25,123 nucleotides of DNA from CAVHIG01 sp963636105 (GCA_963636105.1 CAVHIG010000024.1:1-25123), one strand, 5' to 3'. Numbered from the stretch's first letter, positions 16,499-24,989 are shown. Program-made: numbers and translations. The notes: a model not told the origin generated them from the sequence alone.

Positions 16499-17074
16499 CT
16501 ATTCCTCGAAGGTAATCACGCCGTCCTGAATATTTTCTATAACCGCCAGGGATTCTACACGATATCCCTTTTCGCGAAGACGCGCCGCACCGCCCTGAAA
16601 TTTCTTTTCAATGGCATCGCCTATGCCTACGACGTTTGCGCCCGCCTGCTTTACTATATCGCAAAGAGCGCTCGCCGCCTCACCGTGAGCGAGGAAGTCG
16701 TCGAGAATCAGGATATTGTCGCCCGGCTGCAGAAACTTCGCCGTTACTCGCACATGGGAGATAGTGCCTTTTGTGAAGGATTTTGCTTCGGCGCTCAGGC
16801 AATCCTCTACCATGGTGTTTGGAGCCGCCTTTTTTGCGAAGATTACAGGCGCATAATCAAAATATCTGGAAGCTGCCATAGCTATGGCTATACCGCTAGC
16901 CTCTATGGTAAGTATCTTGTCTACCTTTGCGTCCTCGAATCTTTTTCGAAATTCGCAGCCCATCTCATCCATAAATTTCACGTCGATGCGATGATTTATA
17001 AAACCGTCCACCTTTACAATGGCAGAGCCGATGGCTGTGCCCTCCTGTAAAATTTTTTGCTTCAGCCTTTCCAT
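16499..17074 (-). CDS. xpt: Xanthine phosphoribosyltransferase
   Basis: The 191-residue enzyme has the length and sequence of Xpt throughout: MERLKQKILQEGTAIGSAIVK, VDGFINHRID, LTIEASGIAIA, and the PRPP-binding loop ILILDDFLAHGEA, ending in GYRVESLAVIENI. It converts xanthine and PRPP to XMP in the cytoplasm and so salvages purines. No purine riboswitch is visible: only 62 bases separate it from the M23 gene and these hold a small hairpin and a GGGAG binding site six bases before the ATG. It is the last gene of block A and faces the nucleoside importer operon just downstream on the same strand, a sensible pairing of uptake and salvage. Confidence 0.95.
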   Translation of the reverse strand: MERLKQKILQEGTAIGSAIVKVDGFINHRIDVKFMDEMGCEFRKRFEDAKVDKILTIEASGIAIAMAASRYFDYAPVIFAKKAAPNTMVEDCLSAEAKSFTKGTISHVRVTAKFLQPGDNILILDDFLAHGEAASALCDIVKQAGANVVGIGDAIEKKFQGGAARLREKGYRVESLAVIENIQDGVITFEE

Positions 17075-17105
17075 AAGCTTCTCCCTTCAAATCTTCAAAA
17101 CCACT

Positions 17106-17130
17106 GCCCTCTCACCTAAAAGGAGAGGGC
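17106..17130 (-). terminator. Weak terminator-like hairpin between M23 gene and xpt
   Basis: GCCCTCTC and GAGAGGGC (eight perfect pairs) enclose a nine-base loop 7 bases after the M23 stop. The T tract after it is poor (AGTGGTTTT), so read-through into xpt is likely and it may only lower expression or protect the 3' end. Confidence 0.5.
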
Positions 17131-17136
17131 AAGCTT

Positions 17137-19125
17137 TTATAAATAATTCAGCGGATTTACAGCCACGCCATTTTTCTGTATCTCAAAGTGGCAATGCGGT
17201 CCGGTGCTTCGTCCCGTATTTCCTACGTTTGCTATATGCTGACCCTGATATACCTTTGTACCGCTCGAAACGATAAGCTTGCTGCAATGCGCGTATATAG
17301 TCACATATCCGTTGCCGTGATTTATTTTTACAACATTACCGTAAGAGCCGGAATATCCTGAGAATATTACCGTGCCTCCGTCCGCCGCTCGTATCGGCGT
17401 ACCTGTCGAGCAGGCGAGGTCGATTCCGTAGTGCATTCTGCCCCAGCGATATCCAAACCTGGATGTGAGCGTGTAGCCCGATACCGGGTATTTGAACTTG
17501 CCCGAGGCCGCAGTCGCCGGTCTTTCCTTTGTGCCCACATGTACTACCTGGGTAGTCGGCTGTGAATTTACAACAGAAGACAGCTCAAGATTTGCCATGG
17601 TCACGCCGTTGTTCTTTACAATCTTTGCGGATACGGCTCTCTCGCCGTTTACACCTGCGACTATGGTCTTTGAATCGCCCTTGTACATCGTATCGTCATT
17701 TTCATATACGGTTTCGAAAGGAATATACTCTATATAATTCGAAAGCTCGAGCGTCTGCACAGTGAGAAGCGGCGCTGTTTCCTTGAGTACTATCTCCTGA
17801 CCGATGGAAAGCTTCGCGGGCACCACGTCCGGATTCATCGCCGAAAGCTCACTTTGCGATATTCCGTAAAGCGAGGCTATCTCGGAGAAGGTTTCGCCCG
17901 AGGCTACCGCGTGTACCTTCCTTGTCTGTCCGCCGGTAAGTATCTTTTCTCTCACCTCTTCTGTGTCCGCGATCCTGCTGAGCTTTGTGCTGATCTGGCG
18001 CACCTCAACATTTTCCGCAAAGCCCACGCTCAGGTAGTTTGCCGGATTTTGCGACACATAATTGTTCTTCACCTCGTCGAGTATGGCATTTGCGGTATCC
18101 TCCGTATCCACGGTGGCTATCTTTGCTCCGTCCACATATATAGCATAGGCGCTTACATTCAAATCCTGCATATAGGTAAGCTTATTGAGCACGTCCTCCA
18201 CGCTGTCCTTCTCCTCGTGCAGCGCAAGCACACGCTTGAAGCTTATGTCCTTGTCCGGGTCTATCTTGACCTCGGCGCCGTAACGCTTTGTAAGCTGCTG
18301 GCTCACAAGATCCGCAAGCTTCCAGACGTCTTCCTGGCTATTTACAATGCCCAGCGTCTTGCCATTGTAGCTGTACTCAAATGCCGTGACGTTCGAGAAT
18401 ATCGCTACACCTATAATGGCAAGGATTACTATCACTGACAAGTATTTCAAAAGCATGACCTTGTTCAAATCCGCCCATTCCCTCGCGAGATTGAACCTCT
18501 TTGTACCGGTCTCCACCGCAGCCGCGCCCTTTTCCGCGATTTCGTTGTTTCGCGTGTCCATATTGTTTACAAGCTCGACCATCTTTACGCCCATCTCACG
18601 CTCGCGACGTGAAAAGCGTCTCTTCATGCTTATCAGCTTAAATTTTCTTATCCTGAAGCGCCGTCTCATATTTGCGGCCCGCTCCGGGTTTTCCTTGCAG
18701 AATTTTACAAATTTATCCAAAAGGGAGAACAAAAACAGCTTCAGCTTCTTTGGAAGATTCGACTCTCTTATTTGCTGTCTCGGAGATAGCTTCTTTCTCT
18801 TCCTCGGTGGAAGCAGCACTCCCAGATTGCTCTTATCCTCTATAAACGGCGCTTCCTCATCGCTTTGAGCAGGCTCCGCAGCCGTCTTTTTCTTTTGCTT
18901 CTGCTGCTTTTGGGCCTTTTCCTCCTGACGCCTCTTTTCTCTCTCTTCGCGCTCGCGCCTCTTCTTTTCGTGCGCTATACGCTCTGCCACAAGGTCGTCC
19001 TCATATTTCAAAAGCTCGTCCAAATCCTCTATAGACAGGCTCGCAAGCTTCTCCGCTATCCGCTTTTCAAGCTCCGCTTGTTCAGTTTTTTCCTTATTTA
19101 TCAACTCTTCTGTTGGTTTTGCCAT
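17137..19125 (-). CDS. Membrane-anchored LysM-G5-M23 peptidoglycan endopeptidase with long cytoplasmic tail
   Basis: The 662-residue protein begins with about 220 very charged residues (Lys/Arg/Glu-rich, likely coiled coil at 1-80, very basic at 105-175). A single transmembrane helix (226-246) follows, then an extracellular region, a LysM domain (404-448, HAVASGETFSEIASLYGIS), a G5 domain (about 455-533) and an M23 metallopeptidase (about 555-655). The zinc and catalytic residues are present: His565 and Asp569 in MHYGIDL, His613 in YAHCS, His644 and His646 in GPHCHFEI. It should cleave peptide cross-bridges in the wall. There is no cleavable signal peptide, so the N-terminus stays inside. Its start overlaps the dnaD-like gene by 25 bases, with GAGG seven bases upstream. 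The cytoplasmic tail is unusual for this family and could link wall cutting to a cytosolic partner. Confidence 0.9.
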   Translation of the reverse strand: MAKPTEELINKEKTEQAELEKRIAEKLASLSIEDLDELLKYEDDLVAERIAHEKKRREREEREKRRQEEKAQKQQKQKKKTAAEPAQSDEEAPFIEDKSNLGVLLPPRKRKKLSPRQQIRESNLPKKLKLFLFSLLDKFVKFCKENPERAANMRRRFRIRKFKLISMKRRFSRREREMGVKMVELVNNMDTRNNEIAEKGAAAVETGTKRFNLAREWADLNKVMLLKYLSVIVILAIIGVAIFSNVTAFEYSYNGKTLGIVNSQEDVWKLADLVSQQLTKRYGAEVKIDPDKDISFKRVLALHEEKDSVEDVLNKLTYMQDLNVSAYAIYVDGAKIATVDTEDTANAILDEVKNNYVSQNPANYLSVGFAENVEVRQISTKLSRIADTEEVREKILTGGQTRKVHAVASGETFSEIASLYGISQSELSAMNPDVVPAKLSIGQEIVLKETAPLLTVQTLELSNYIEYIPFETVYENDDTMYKGDSKTIVAGVNGERAVSAKIVKNNGVTMANLELSSVVNSQPTTQVVHVGTKERPATAASGKFKYPVSGYTLTSRFGYRWGRMHYGIDLACSTGTPIRAADGGTVIFSGYSGSYGNVVKINHGNGYVTIYAHCSKLIVSSGTKVYQGQHIANVGNTGRSTGPHCHFEIQKNGVAVNPLNYL

Positions 19126-20429
19126 TTTTCGGCCTCGCTCATTATTTTATTGAAGCAGCTGCATCGCTGCCCGTCGTCCGTCATCCCGGTATCACCGCAG
19201 ATCGGACACCTGTATTTTATTTCCAAATAATCCCTGCCGTAGCCCGCCTGGGTGAGAAGGCTCTCCTTTTCCCGCGTCAAAGCTTCGACATCATTTTTCA
19301 ATCTGTTTACCTGATAAGTCTTGTTTGCGGAGCCTGAAAGCATGGTTCTTGAAATATTCATGCTGCAGCGCAAAAGCTCATCTTCTATAGTCTTTACTCT
19401 CGGTATGGCTGTATAGACCTCTTCCCTGCGCGCAGCCGCCTCCCGCTCTGCTTTGTTTTTCAAGAAGCTGTAGTATTTTGCGGCAACTGCGATTGCGCCG
19501 CCCCTTGGCGAAGATCCGCTGCCTGCGCCGTTTCCGCGAGAAGACTTTGCGGCTTTGCCCGAAACTCTCTCGCCCGCCTTTACCTTGTCCGCAAGCCAGT
19601 TTTCAAGTATTTTATTTACGTAATTTATGTTTGGATTCGGAATTCCGCTGGTCTTGTTGCAGGCCTCAAGGATCTTGTCTATGGTATAATGCCATTCGTC
19701 AAACCACTTGTCCATTATCTGCTTTTCGTGCTCAGTGGCATTGCGGCTCAGTCCAAGCGCTTTCAGCACTCTTTTGTACTGGAAATATCTGCCGTCCATC
19801 TCCTGCAGATATTCCTCCACAGCCGCGGCGTCCTTTAAGCCTTTTTCAGTCCATTCTCTTATGACCGCGCCCACGTAGCCCGCGCTGTCCTTCTTTCGCA
19901 CGCGCACGCAATAGGAATATCCGTAGATGATAACTTCGGGATTTATGCCATAATCGGTAATCCACGAAAGTATCTCTGTGGGCTCCTTGCCGCCGAGCGG
20001 CCTTGAGATCAATCTTTCTATGCTGCTGTACATGCCCTTGATCTCACGGTCAGAGAGCAGCGTATCCAATTTTTGTATTTTTTTACCTGATTCCGAGTCG
20101 GATTTCTTTACTCCGTAAAATTCAGATTTCAGTCTCAGAAATTCTATATGATAGCTCAGCTTGTCATCTTCGCTTATATATTCCTTGAAGACGGCGCCCT
20201 GAGCCTCCCAGTAGCTCCATGCCGCATTTACCTCATCCTCTGTAAGGCCGCATTGCCTTGCAATCTGGGCATTGTCCGTATCTATGCCCATCTGTGCGCA
20301 CATCAAAGCTAAAAGATACACCTTCACATAATCTCCTGAGGCTCCTGTCATGTATTCATTTATGAAAATATTTTCGACTTCTGTATTTTGCAAATAGGGT
20401 TCCGTCACCGGTTCTATTTTGAAGCTCAT
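19101..20429 (-). CDS. dnaD: DnaD-like replication protein fused to a DnaI/DnaC N-terminal helicase-binding segment
   Basis: The 442-residue protein has an N-terminal winged-helix region (1-105) and two DnaD_C repeats (about 130-200 and 215-285), each carrying the YxxxIxxxW motif (YVGAVIREW, YVNKILENW). A Gly/Ser linker (about 295-312) follows. Residues 315-430 then read like the front of clostridial DnaI/DnaC loaders: REEVYTAIPRVKTIEDEL, a helical stretch, GYGRDYLEIKYRCPICGDTG and a second cysteine pair at 423/425, making a four-cysteine zinc site with 408/411. The AAA+ ATPase that should follow is absent, as the protein stops 12 residues later. The DnaI N-domain binds the DnaB helicase in Bacillus, so this protein may recruit the helicase encoded just upstream. 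The binding site before ATG 20429 is weak (AAAGG, 13 bases). Confidence 0.88.
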   Translation of the reverse strand: MSFKIEPVTEPYLQNTEVENIFINEYMTGASGDYVKVYLLALMCAQMGIDTDNAQIARQCGLTEDEVNAAWSYWEAQGAVFKEYISEDDKLSYHIEFLRLKSEFYGVKKSDSESGKKIQKLDTLLSDREIKGMYSSIERLISRPLGGKEPTEILSWITDYGINPEVIIYGYSYCVRVRKKDSAGYVGAVIREWTEKGLKDAAAVEEYLQEMDGRYFQYKRVLKALGLSRNATEHEKQIMDKWFDEWHYTIDKILEACNKTSGIPNPNINYVNKILENWLADKVKAGERVSGKAAKSSRGNGAGSGSSPRGGAIAVAAKYYSFLKNKAEREAAARREEVYTAIPRVKTIEDELLRCSMNISRTMLSGSANKTYQVNRLKNDVEALTREKESLLTQAGYGRDYLEIKYRCPICGDTGMTDDGQRCSCFNKIMSEAEKWQNQQKS

Positions 20430-20494
20430 TATATATTATGTGCCTTTCTCTTTTTATATTTTTTGCCCTGCTCTTTTGTTTTTAATCAGCCTGG

Positions 20495-21832
20495 CTATCT
20501 GCCCACCTTGCTGAGATCGCAAAATCTCGTACATCTGTCTATCCAGGTCAGATCCACCGTACCAGTAGAGCCGCTTCTGTGCTTTGCTATGATGACCTCA
20601 CAGACTCCCGGCTTTTCGGATTCTTCCTTATTATAATACTCATCTCTGTACAAAAATATTACGATGTCCGCATCCTGCTCTATAGAGCCGGATTCTCTGA
20701 GGTCGGAAAGCATAGGTCTGTGGTCGTTTCTCTGCTCCGGCGCTCTGGAAAGCTGAGAAAGCACCAGAACCGGACAATCGAGTTCTCTTGCGAGCAGCTT
20801 AAGATATCGTGAAAGCGCGCTCACTTCCTGCTGCCTGCTCTCGCTCTTGCCCTCCATCGCCATAAGCTGCAAATAGTCTATAACCACCAGATCCAGCCCA
20901 TGCTCCTGCTTGAGCCTCCTGCACTTATTCTTCATCTCCATGACACTTATGCCCGGAGTGTCATCTATAAAAATCTTTGCATTTGAAAGCCTGTCGACCG
21001 CCATAGAGATATGCTCCCAGTCCACCCTCTCGAGCTGACCCTTTTTGAGCTTTTCCATCTCTACACGCGACTCCATCGAAAGAAGTCTCTGTCCAAGCTG
21101 CTCCTTTGACATTTCAAGGTTGAAGATAAGCACCGAGGCATCAGCCTTGAGCGCGGATTGCATGGCTATATTCAGCGCAAACGCCGTCTTTCCCATGGCA
21201 GGTCTGGCTGCTATGATTACAAGGTCAGACCGCTGAAAGCCGCTTGTGATCGCATCCAAATCCATAAAACCGGAAGGTATGCCTGTGATTCCGTCGCCCA
21301 TCTGGGAAGCCTTGTCAATCATGTCAAGGTCATCCATAAGAACCTCGCTTATCGGCGAGAAATCCCTGGACTGCTTTTGCTGAGCTATTTTGAAAATCGC
21401 CTGCTCGGAAAAATCCAGGATGTCGCCTACCTCTTCCTTTTCCTTGTAGCTTCTGTCTGTAATCTCATCTGCCGCCGATATAAGGCTGCGCAGCATGGCC
21501 TTCTCAGAAATGATCTTTGTATATTGTGCCGCGTTTGCGGCAGAAGGCACTCCCGCGGACAGCAGCGCGATATAGGCTCTGCCGCCTACCATTTCGAGGG
21601 AGTTTCTCTTTTTCAGTTCGTCCGATACTGTCAAATTGTCCACAGGCTCATTCTTCCTGTGCAGATCCAATATGACCTCGAATATCTCCTTGTGAGCCTC
21701 GCTGTAAAAATCGCGCGGCCTGAGCCCCTGCGTCACCTCAAACAAAGCATCCTTACTTATGAGCGCCGCGCCCAGCGCCGCCTTCTCCGCTTCGTCGTTG
21801 TGAGGCGGGATCCTCTCAATTATATCCGCCAT
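20495..21832 (-). CDS. dnaB: Replicative DNA helicase DnaB
   Basis: The 445-residue enzyme has normal DnaB architecture. The N-terminal domain opens with IERIPPHNDEAEKAALGAAL. A linker leads to the RecA-like motor with Walker A ARPAMGKTAFALN, Walker B DLVVIDYLQLM, the motif LSQLSRAPEQR and SDLRESGSIEQDADIV. No intein interrupts it. It unwinds DNA at the fork as a hexamer and needs a loader, making the truncated DnaI-like segment in the next gene notable. GGAGG lies six bases before ATG 21832. It follows rplI by 16 bases, the common Firmicutes order. Confidence 0.97.
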   Translation of the reverse strand: MADIIERIPPHNDEAEKAALGAALISKDALFEVTQGLRPRDFYSEAHKEIFEVILDLHRKNEPVDNLTVSDELKKRNSLEMVGGRAYIALLSAGVPSAANAAQYTKIISEKAMLRSLISAADEITDRSYKEKEEVGDILDFSEQAIFKIAQQKQSRDFSPISEVLMDDLDMIDKASQMGDGITGIPSGFMDLDAITSGFQRSDLVIIAARPAMGKTAFALNIAMQSALKADASVLIFNLEMSKEQLGQRLLSMESRVEMEKLKKGQLERVDWEHISMAVDRLSNAKIFIDDTPGISVMEMKNKCRRLKQEHGLDLVVIDYLQLMAMEGKSESRQQEVSALSRYLKLLARELDCPVLVLSQLSRAPEQRNDHRPMLSDLRESGSIEQDADIVIFLYRDEYYNKEESEKPGVCEVIIAKHRSGSTGTVDLTWIDRCTRFCDLSKVGR

Positions 21833-21848
21833 AGAGGTCCTCCGCAGT

Positions 21849-22292
21849 TTACGCCGTCACCTTCACGGAAAGCTTTGCCGAAATCTCAGGATAGAGCTTT
21901 ACTTCCACTGAAAACTCGCCCATCTGCTTTATCGGGCTGTCAAGCGCAAATTTTTTCTTGTCTACATCTACCTTGTGCTGTGCCTTGAGAGCGTCCGCGA
22001 TATCCTTTGATGTGATGGAGCCGAAGAGTCTGCCGCCCTCGCCCGCCTTTGTTGTGATAGTCACTGTGAGATTTTCAAGCTTTGCCTTGAGCTCCTCAGC
22101 CTTTGCCTTCTCCTGCGCCTTCTTCTCGGCAGCATCAGCCTTCGCCTTCTCAAGATTTCTCATGTTTCCGTCTGTCGCAAGCTGCGCAAGGCCTCTTGGA
22201 AGAAGCATATTCCTCGCATAACCATCGCTTACCTTTACTATGTCACCGGCTTTTCCGGTACCTTTTACGTCCTTCAATAATATAACTACCAT
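21849..22292 (-). CDS. rplI: 50S ribosomal protein L9
   Basis: The 147-residue protein begins MVVILLKDVKGTGKAGDIVK and continues with the DGYARNMLLPRGLA RNA-binding signature. A long charged central helix (about 45-75) joins it to the C-terminal domain. It binds 23S rRNA at the base of the L1 stalk. I choose ATG 22292 since L9 proteins begin at this point and AGGTG lies six bases upstream. An in-frame GTG at 22301 would overlap the preceding gene. It starts two bases after the gdpP stop codon. Confidence 0.96.
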   Translation of the reverse strand: MVVILLKDVKGTGKAGDIVKVSDGYARNMLLPRGLAQLATDGNMRNLEKAKADAAEKKAQEKAKAEELKAKLENLTVTITTKAGEGGRLFGSITSKDIADALKAQHKVDVDKKKFALDSPIKQMGEFSVEVKLYPEISAKLSVKVTA

Positions 22293-22293
22293 T

Positions 22294-24072
22294 CTATACA
22301 CCTACTTTCATTGTTATTTTATTCTGTTTTTCCACGCGCTGATGCATTATGAGGCGTAGCTTTTCCATGACTTCCTCAGGTGAAATGTCTACCTGAGCTC
22401 CTGCTGTGGTCAGATGACCGCCGCCTCCGAATTCCTCCATTATCACCTGGACATTTACCTCCCCAAGTGACCGCGCGCTTATATTTGTCCTTCCAAGGTC
22501 ATCTCTGCCTGCCACAAAGCTTGCCTTGACACCCTTTATGTCCAGCAGCTCATCCGCGGCCTGAGAATTTATTATCTGTATGTTTGGATGCTGCTCCTCG
22601 CATATCGAAAGAACCGCCCCTCCCTCTACAAATTCAGCATTTGCAATGCACTTTGCCTTTATTTTAAAGGAAACGGCGTCGTCTTGGAAGAAGCGCTTGA
22701 CTGTGGTGGTATCCGCGCCGTTTCTGCGAAGCCACGAGGCCGCCTCGAAGGTGCGCACTCCCGTCTTTATGGCAAATTTATTTGTATCTACGGCAATACC
22801 CGCAAGCAAGGCCTCGACTTCAAGCTTTTGCATGGACTTCTTTTCGCCCACATATTGCAGGATTTCAGTCACAAGCTCCGCTGTAGAGGAAGCGTAAGGC
22901 TCCATATAGGCAAGTGTGGCATTTTCTATATAATCCTCTGCCCTTCTGTGATGGTCGATAATCGCGACTCTCTCAGTTCTTTCAAGAAGCTCCGGGCACT
23001 CACACATATTTGCCCTATGTGTATCCAAAATGACCACAAGCGTCTCCGGTGTGACCATTTCAAGAGCCTTCTCTCTATTTATAAAGCTGTAAACTTCTGA
23101 CTCCTTTGCCTGCAAAAAGATTTCGGCAAGGGTCTCATTGTAGCTGTTTATGACTATATGCGCCTCTCCGCCTATATTTGTGGCGAATCTGAATATTCCG
23201 AGTGCCGAGCCGAAGCAGTCCATATCAGGATTTCTGTGACCCATTATCAAGACCTTATCCGACTGATCGATAAGCTGTTTGAGAGCGTGCCCTATGATAC
23301 GCGACTTGCCCTTGTTGCTCTTTTCTACGGTCTGCGCCTTGCCACCGAAATATTCTATGCGGCCTCCGCGCTTTATAACGGCCTGATCTCCTCCGCGTCC
23401 GAGTGCAAGGTCGAGCGCGTCACCGGCGAATTCATCGGTCTGGGCGAGATTTTTTCCTCCTATACCTATGCCTATGCTGAGCGTTACAGGAAAGTCCGCT
23501 TCCGTCACTATGGCTCTTACGTCGTCGAGTATAGGGAATTTTGTCTCTACAAGCTTGTCGCAATATTGGTTTTCTATGACGAGGAAGTATTGATTTTCCT
23601 TGAATTTTGTGATCGAGGCATTCATGCGTGTCGCCCATAGCCTTATTGTCTTGTCTATGGTAGAGACGAAGTAGGAAAGGTTTTCCTCGGCCGTATTGCT
23701 TATCAATTCGTCATAGTTATCCAGATTTATAATCCCTATGCAGGCCTTCTCATCATTATATCTGTCCTTCAGATTTTCAAAATTTGTAACATCCTGAAAG
23801 AATATCACAAGGTCGCCCTTATCATTCAGCTTTTCACGAAGAAGCTTAAAAGTTTTTCCGCTTCGGTTGATGAATAGGGTCTTTTCCGCGTCATAAAACT
23901 CAGGAAGCTTTATGCTGGTGAGTACAAAAATATCCGTGTCCTTGATCTCGCTATATAAAAACACCTCGCCCATATGGGAATTTGCGTCTATAATTTTGCC
24001 CTGCGCATTTACAACGCATATAGGCAGCGGCACAGACTCCGGTGTCAATAAGCTGTGTAAGTCATGCGTCAT
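22294..24072 (-). CDS. gdpP: GdpP-like c-di-AMP phosphodiesterase without transmembrane anchor
   Basis: The 592-residue protein opens directly with a PAS-like domain (about 10-100). A degenerate GGDEF domain follows (about 108-245, with GRGGDQAVIK and YFGGKA), then DHH (about 258-400: GHRNPDMDCFGSA with His279, Asp283 and Asp285, Asp350, and DHH at 373-375) and DHHA1 (about 480-585, GGGGH at 549-553). All manganese-site residues are present, so hydrolysis of c-di-AMP to pApA is expected. Bacillus GdpP carries two N-terminal membrane helices and is about 660 residues. They are missing here, and the upstream gene ends only five bases before, leaving no room for them. AGAGG lies eight bases before ATG 24072, encoded in the last codons of the DUF2232 gene. 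Confidence 0.92.
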   Translation of the reverse strand: MTHDLHSLLTPESVPLPICVVNAQGKIIDANSHMGEVFLYSEIKDTDIFVLTSIKLPEFYDAEKTLFINRSGKTFKLLREKLNDKGDLVIFFQDVTNFENLKDRYNDEKACIGIINLDNYDELISNTAEENLSYFVSTIDKTIRLWATRMNASITKFKENQYFLVIENQYCDKLVETKFPILDDVRAIVTEADFPVTLSIGIGIGGKNLAQTDEFAGDALDLALGRGGDQAVIKRGGRIEYFGGKAQTVEKSNKGKSRIIGHALKQLIDQSDKVLIMGHRNPDMDCFGSALGIFRFATNIGGEAHIVINSYNETLAEIFLQAKESEVYSFINREKALEMVTPETLVVILDTHRANMCECPELLERTERVAIIDHHRRAEDYIENATLAYMEPYASSTAELVTEILQYVGEKKSMQKLEVEALLAGIAVDTNKFAIKTGVRTFEAASWLRRNGADTTTVKRFFQDDAVSFKIKAKCIANAEFVEGGAVLSICEEQHPNIQIINSQAADELLDIKGVKASFVAGRDDLGRTNISARSLGEVNVQVIMEEFGGGGHLTTAGAQVDISPEEVMEKLRLIMHQRVEKQNKITMKVGV

Positions 24073-24077
24073 ATTTA

Positions 24078-24845
24078 TTACCTCTTATTCGTATTCAGTA
24101 AAAGTCTACCCTTGCAATCAAAGGTCAAATCCAAAAGGCCTAAAAACAGTGCCACAATTTGTCCTATGCTCGTGCCCAGGATAAATATAGCTGCGATCAC
24201 CGCGATGACAGTCGGCAATCTCTTTGCGTAGAAAAACGTAAAGATGGTCGAAAGCCCCTGCACCGAAAAAGCAAATACAAACAGCATCTCCATGTTTGCC
24301 AGCAGGATATTATCCGCTACAAGAGATGTGAGATTTATCAGGTAAGTAAGTCCGAGCATCAGGCACCAGCCGAATATGGCATGGCGAGGCATGGAAAATT
24401 CGCGAAACTTCGGCAGTTTCCGCACCTGCGCCCCGGCTTTGCAGGCTACGCTCGATATAAACATGTATTCAAAATAGCTTATGATGCTCGCAAGGATCAA
24501 AATCATCGAAGGAATGATTTGTGAGCTTTGCAAGTATAGCGCGCTGAGGAAGCTCTCTTGCTCCGCGCTTGTGAGCTGGCTGAGTCCAAGCGAGTGCAGC
24601 AGTGAGCTGTCGCCCAGGAGGCTTTTGACTGCTTCGCTGCCGGCCTCTGCCATCATCTGGCCTACAGGCTCTCCCGCCGCCATTGAAAATATAAATACCA
24701 GCATTGTGGCGATACCCACGGCTATCACGCCCTCAAGTACCGCTCTGTACGGGCCGCTTCCCTTTCGGATTTCCCTATGCATTACGGGAATCGGCAAAAA
24801 TATGGTTAAAAAAATTATAGCTGTAAAATACACTAAGTTCTCCAT
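24078..24845 (-). CDS. DUF2232 (YybS-like) integral membrane protein
   Basis: The 255-residue hydrophobic protein has about six to eight membrane segments. The C-terminal half carries the DUF2232 marks: FREFSMPRHAIFGWCLMLG, then VFAFSVQGLSTIFTFFYAKR, then ALFLGLLDLTFDCKGRL. Its biochemical role is unknown. Its constant position before gdpP, rplI and dnaB in Firmicutes is the best clue and suggests a link to the c-di-AMP enzyme, which here lacks its own anchor. It is somewhat shorter than the Bacillus protein. The ATG at 24845 has only a weak GGCGGA just before it. Confidence 0.85.
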   Translation of the reverse strand: MENLVYFTAIIFLTIFLPIPVMHREIRKGSGPYRAVLEGVIAVGIATMLVFIFSMAAGEPVGQMMAEAGSEAVKSLLGDSSLLHSLGLSQLTSAEQESFLSALYLQSSQIIPSMILILASIISYFEYMFISSVACKAGAQVRKLPKFREFSMPRHAIFGWCLMLGLTYLINLTSLVADNILLANMEMLFVFAFSVQGLSTIFTFFYAKRLPTVIAVIAAIFILGTSIGQIVALFLGLLDLTFDCKGRLLLNTNKR

Positions 24846-24937
24846 TCCGCCGCAAATGCCCGCGCATAGTCTTTGCTTTGCACGCTTCCCCGGCTGATTT
24901 TTGCGGCTAAAGTAACGACAAAATGCTGTATTCCAAA

Positions 24938-24962
24938 GGGATTTTGATGGATTTTCAATCCC
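24938..24962. repeat. Small direct and inverted repeat in the leader of block A
   Basis: GGATTTT occurs twice at ten-base spacing (24939-24945, 24949-24955), and the outer GGGATT / AATCCC (24938-24943, 24957-24962) can pair. It lies just downstream of the expected transcription start. Function unknown. Confidence 0.3.
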
Positions 24963-24983
24963 GGACTACAGTATATCCGTTTC

Positions 24984-24989
24984 ATTATA
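24984..24989 (-). promoter_or_regulatory. Extended -10 promoter of block A
   Basis: Minus-strand TGATATAAT gives a perfect TATAAT with the TGN extension. The -35 region 17 bases upstream (25007-25012) is a poor match, which extended -10 promoters tolerate. It would start transcription near 24977 and produce a leader of about 130 bases before the DUF2232 gene. Confidence 0.65.

Noticed and set aside
21158..21988. Plus-strand open frame of 276 codons opposite dnaB and rplI
   Set aside because: Shadow of conserved genes; Arg/Leu/His-rich translation with no motif and no ribosome binding site of note.
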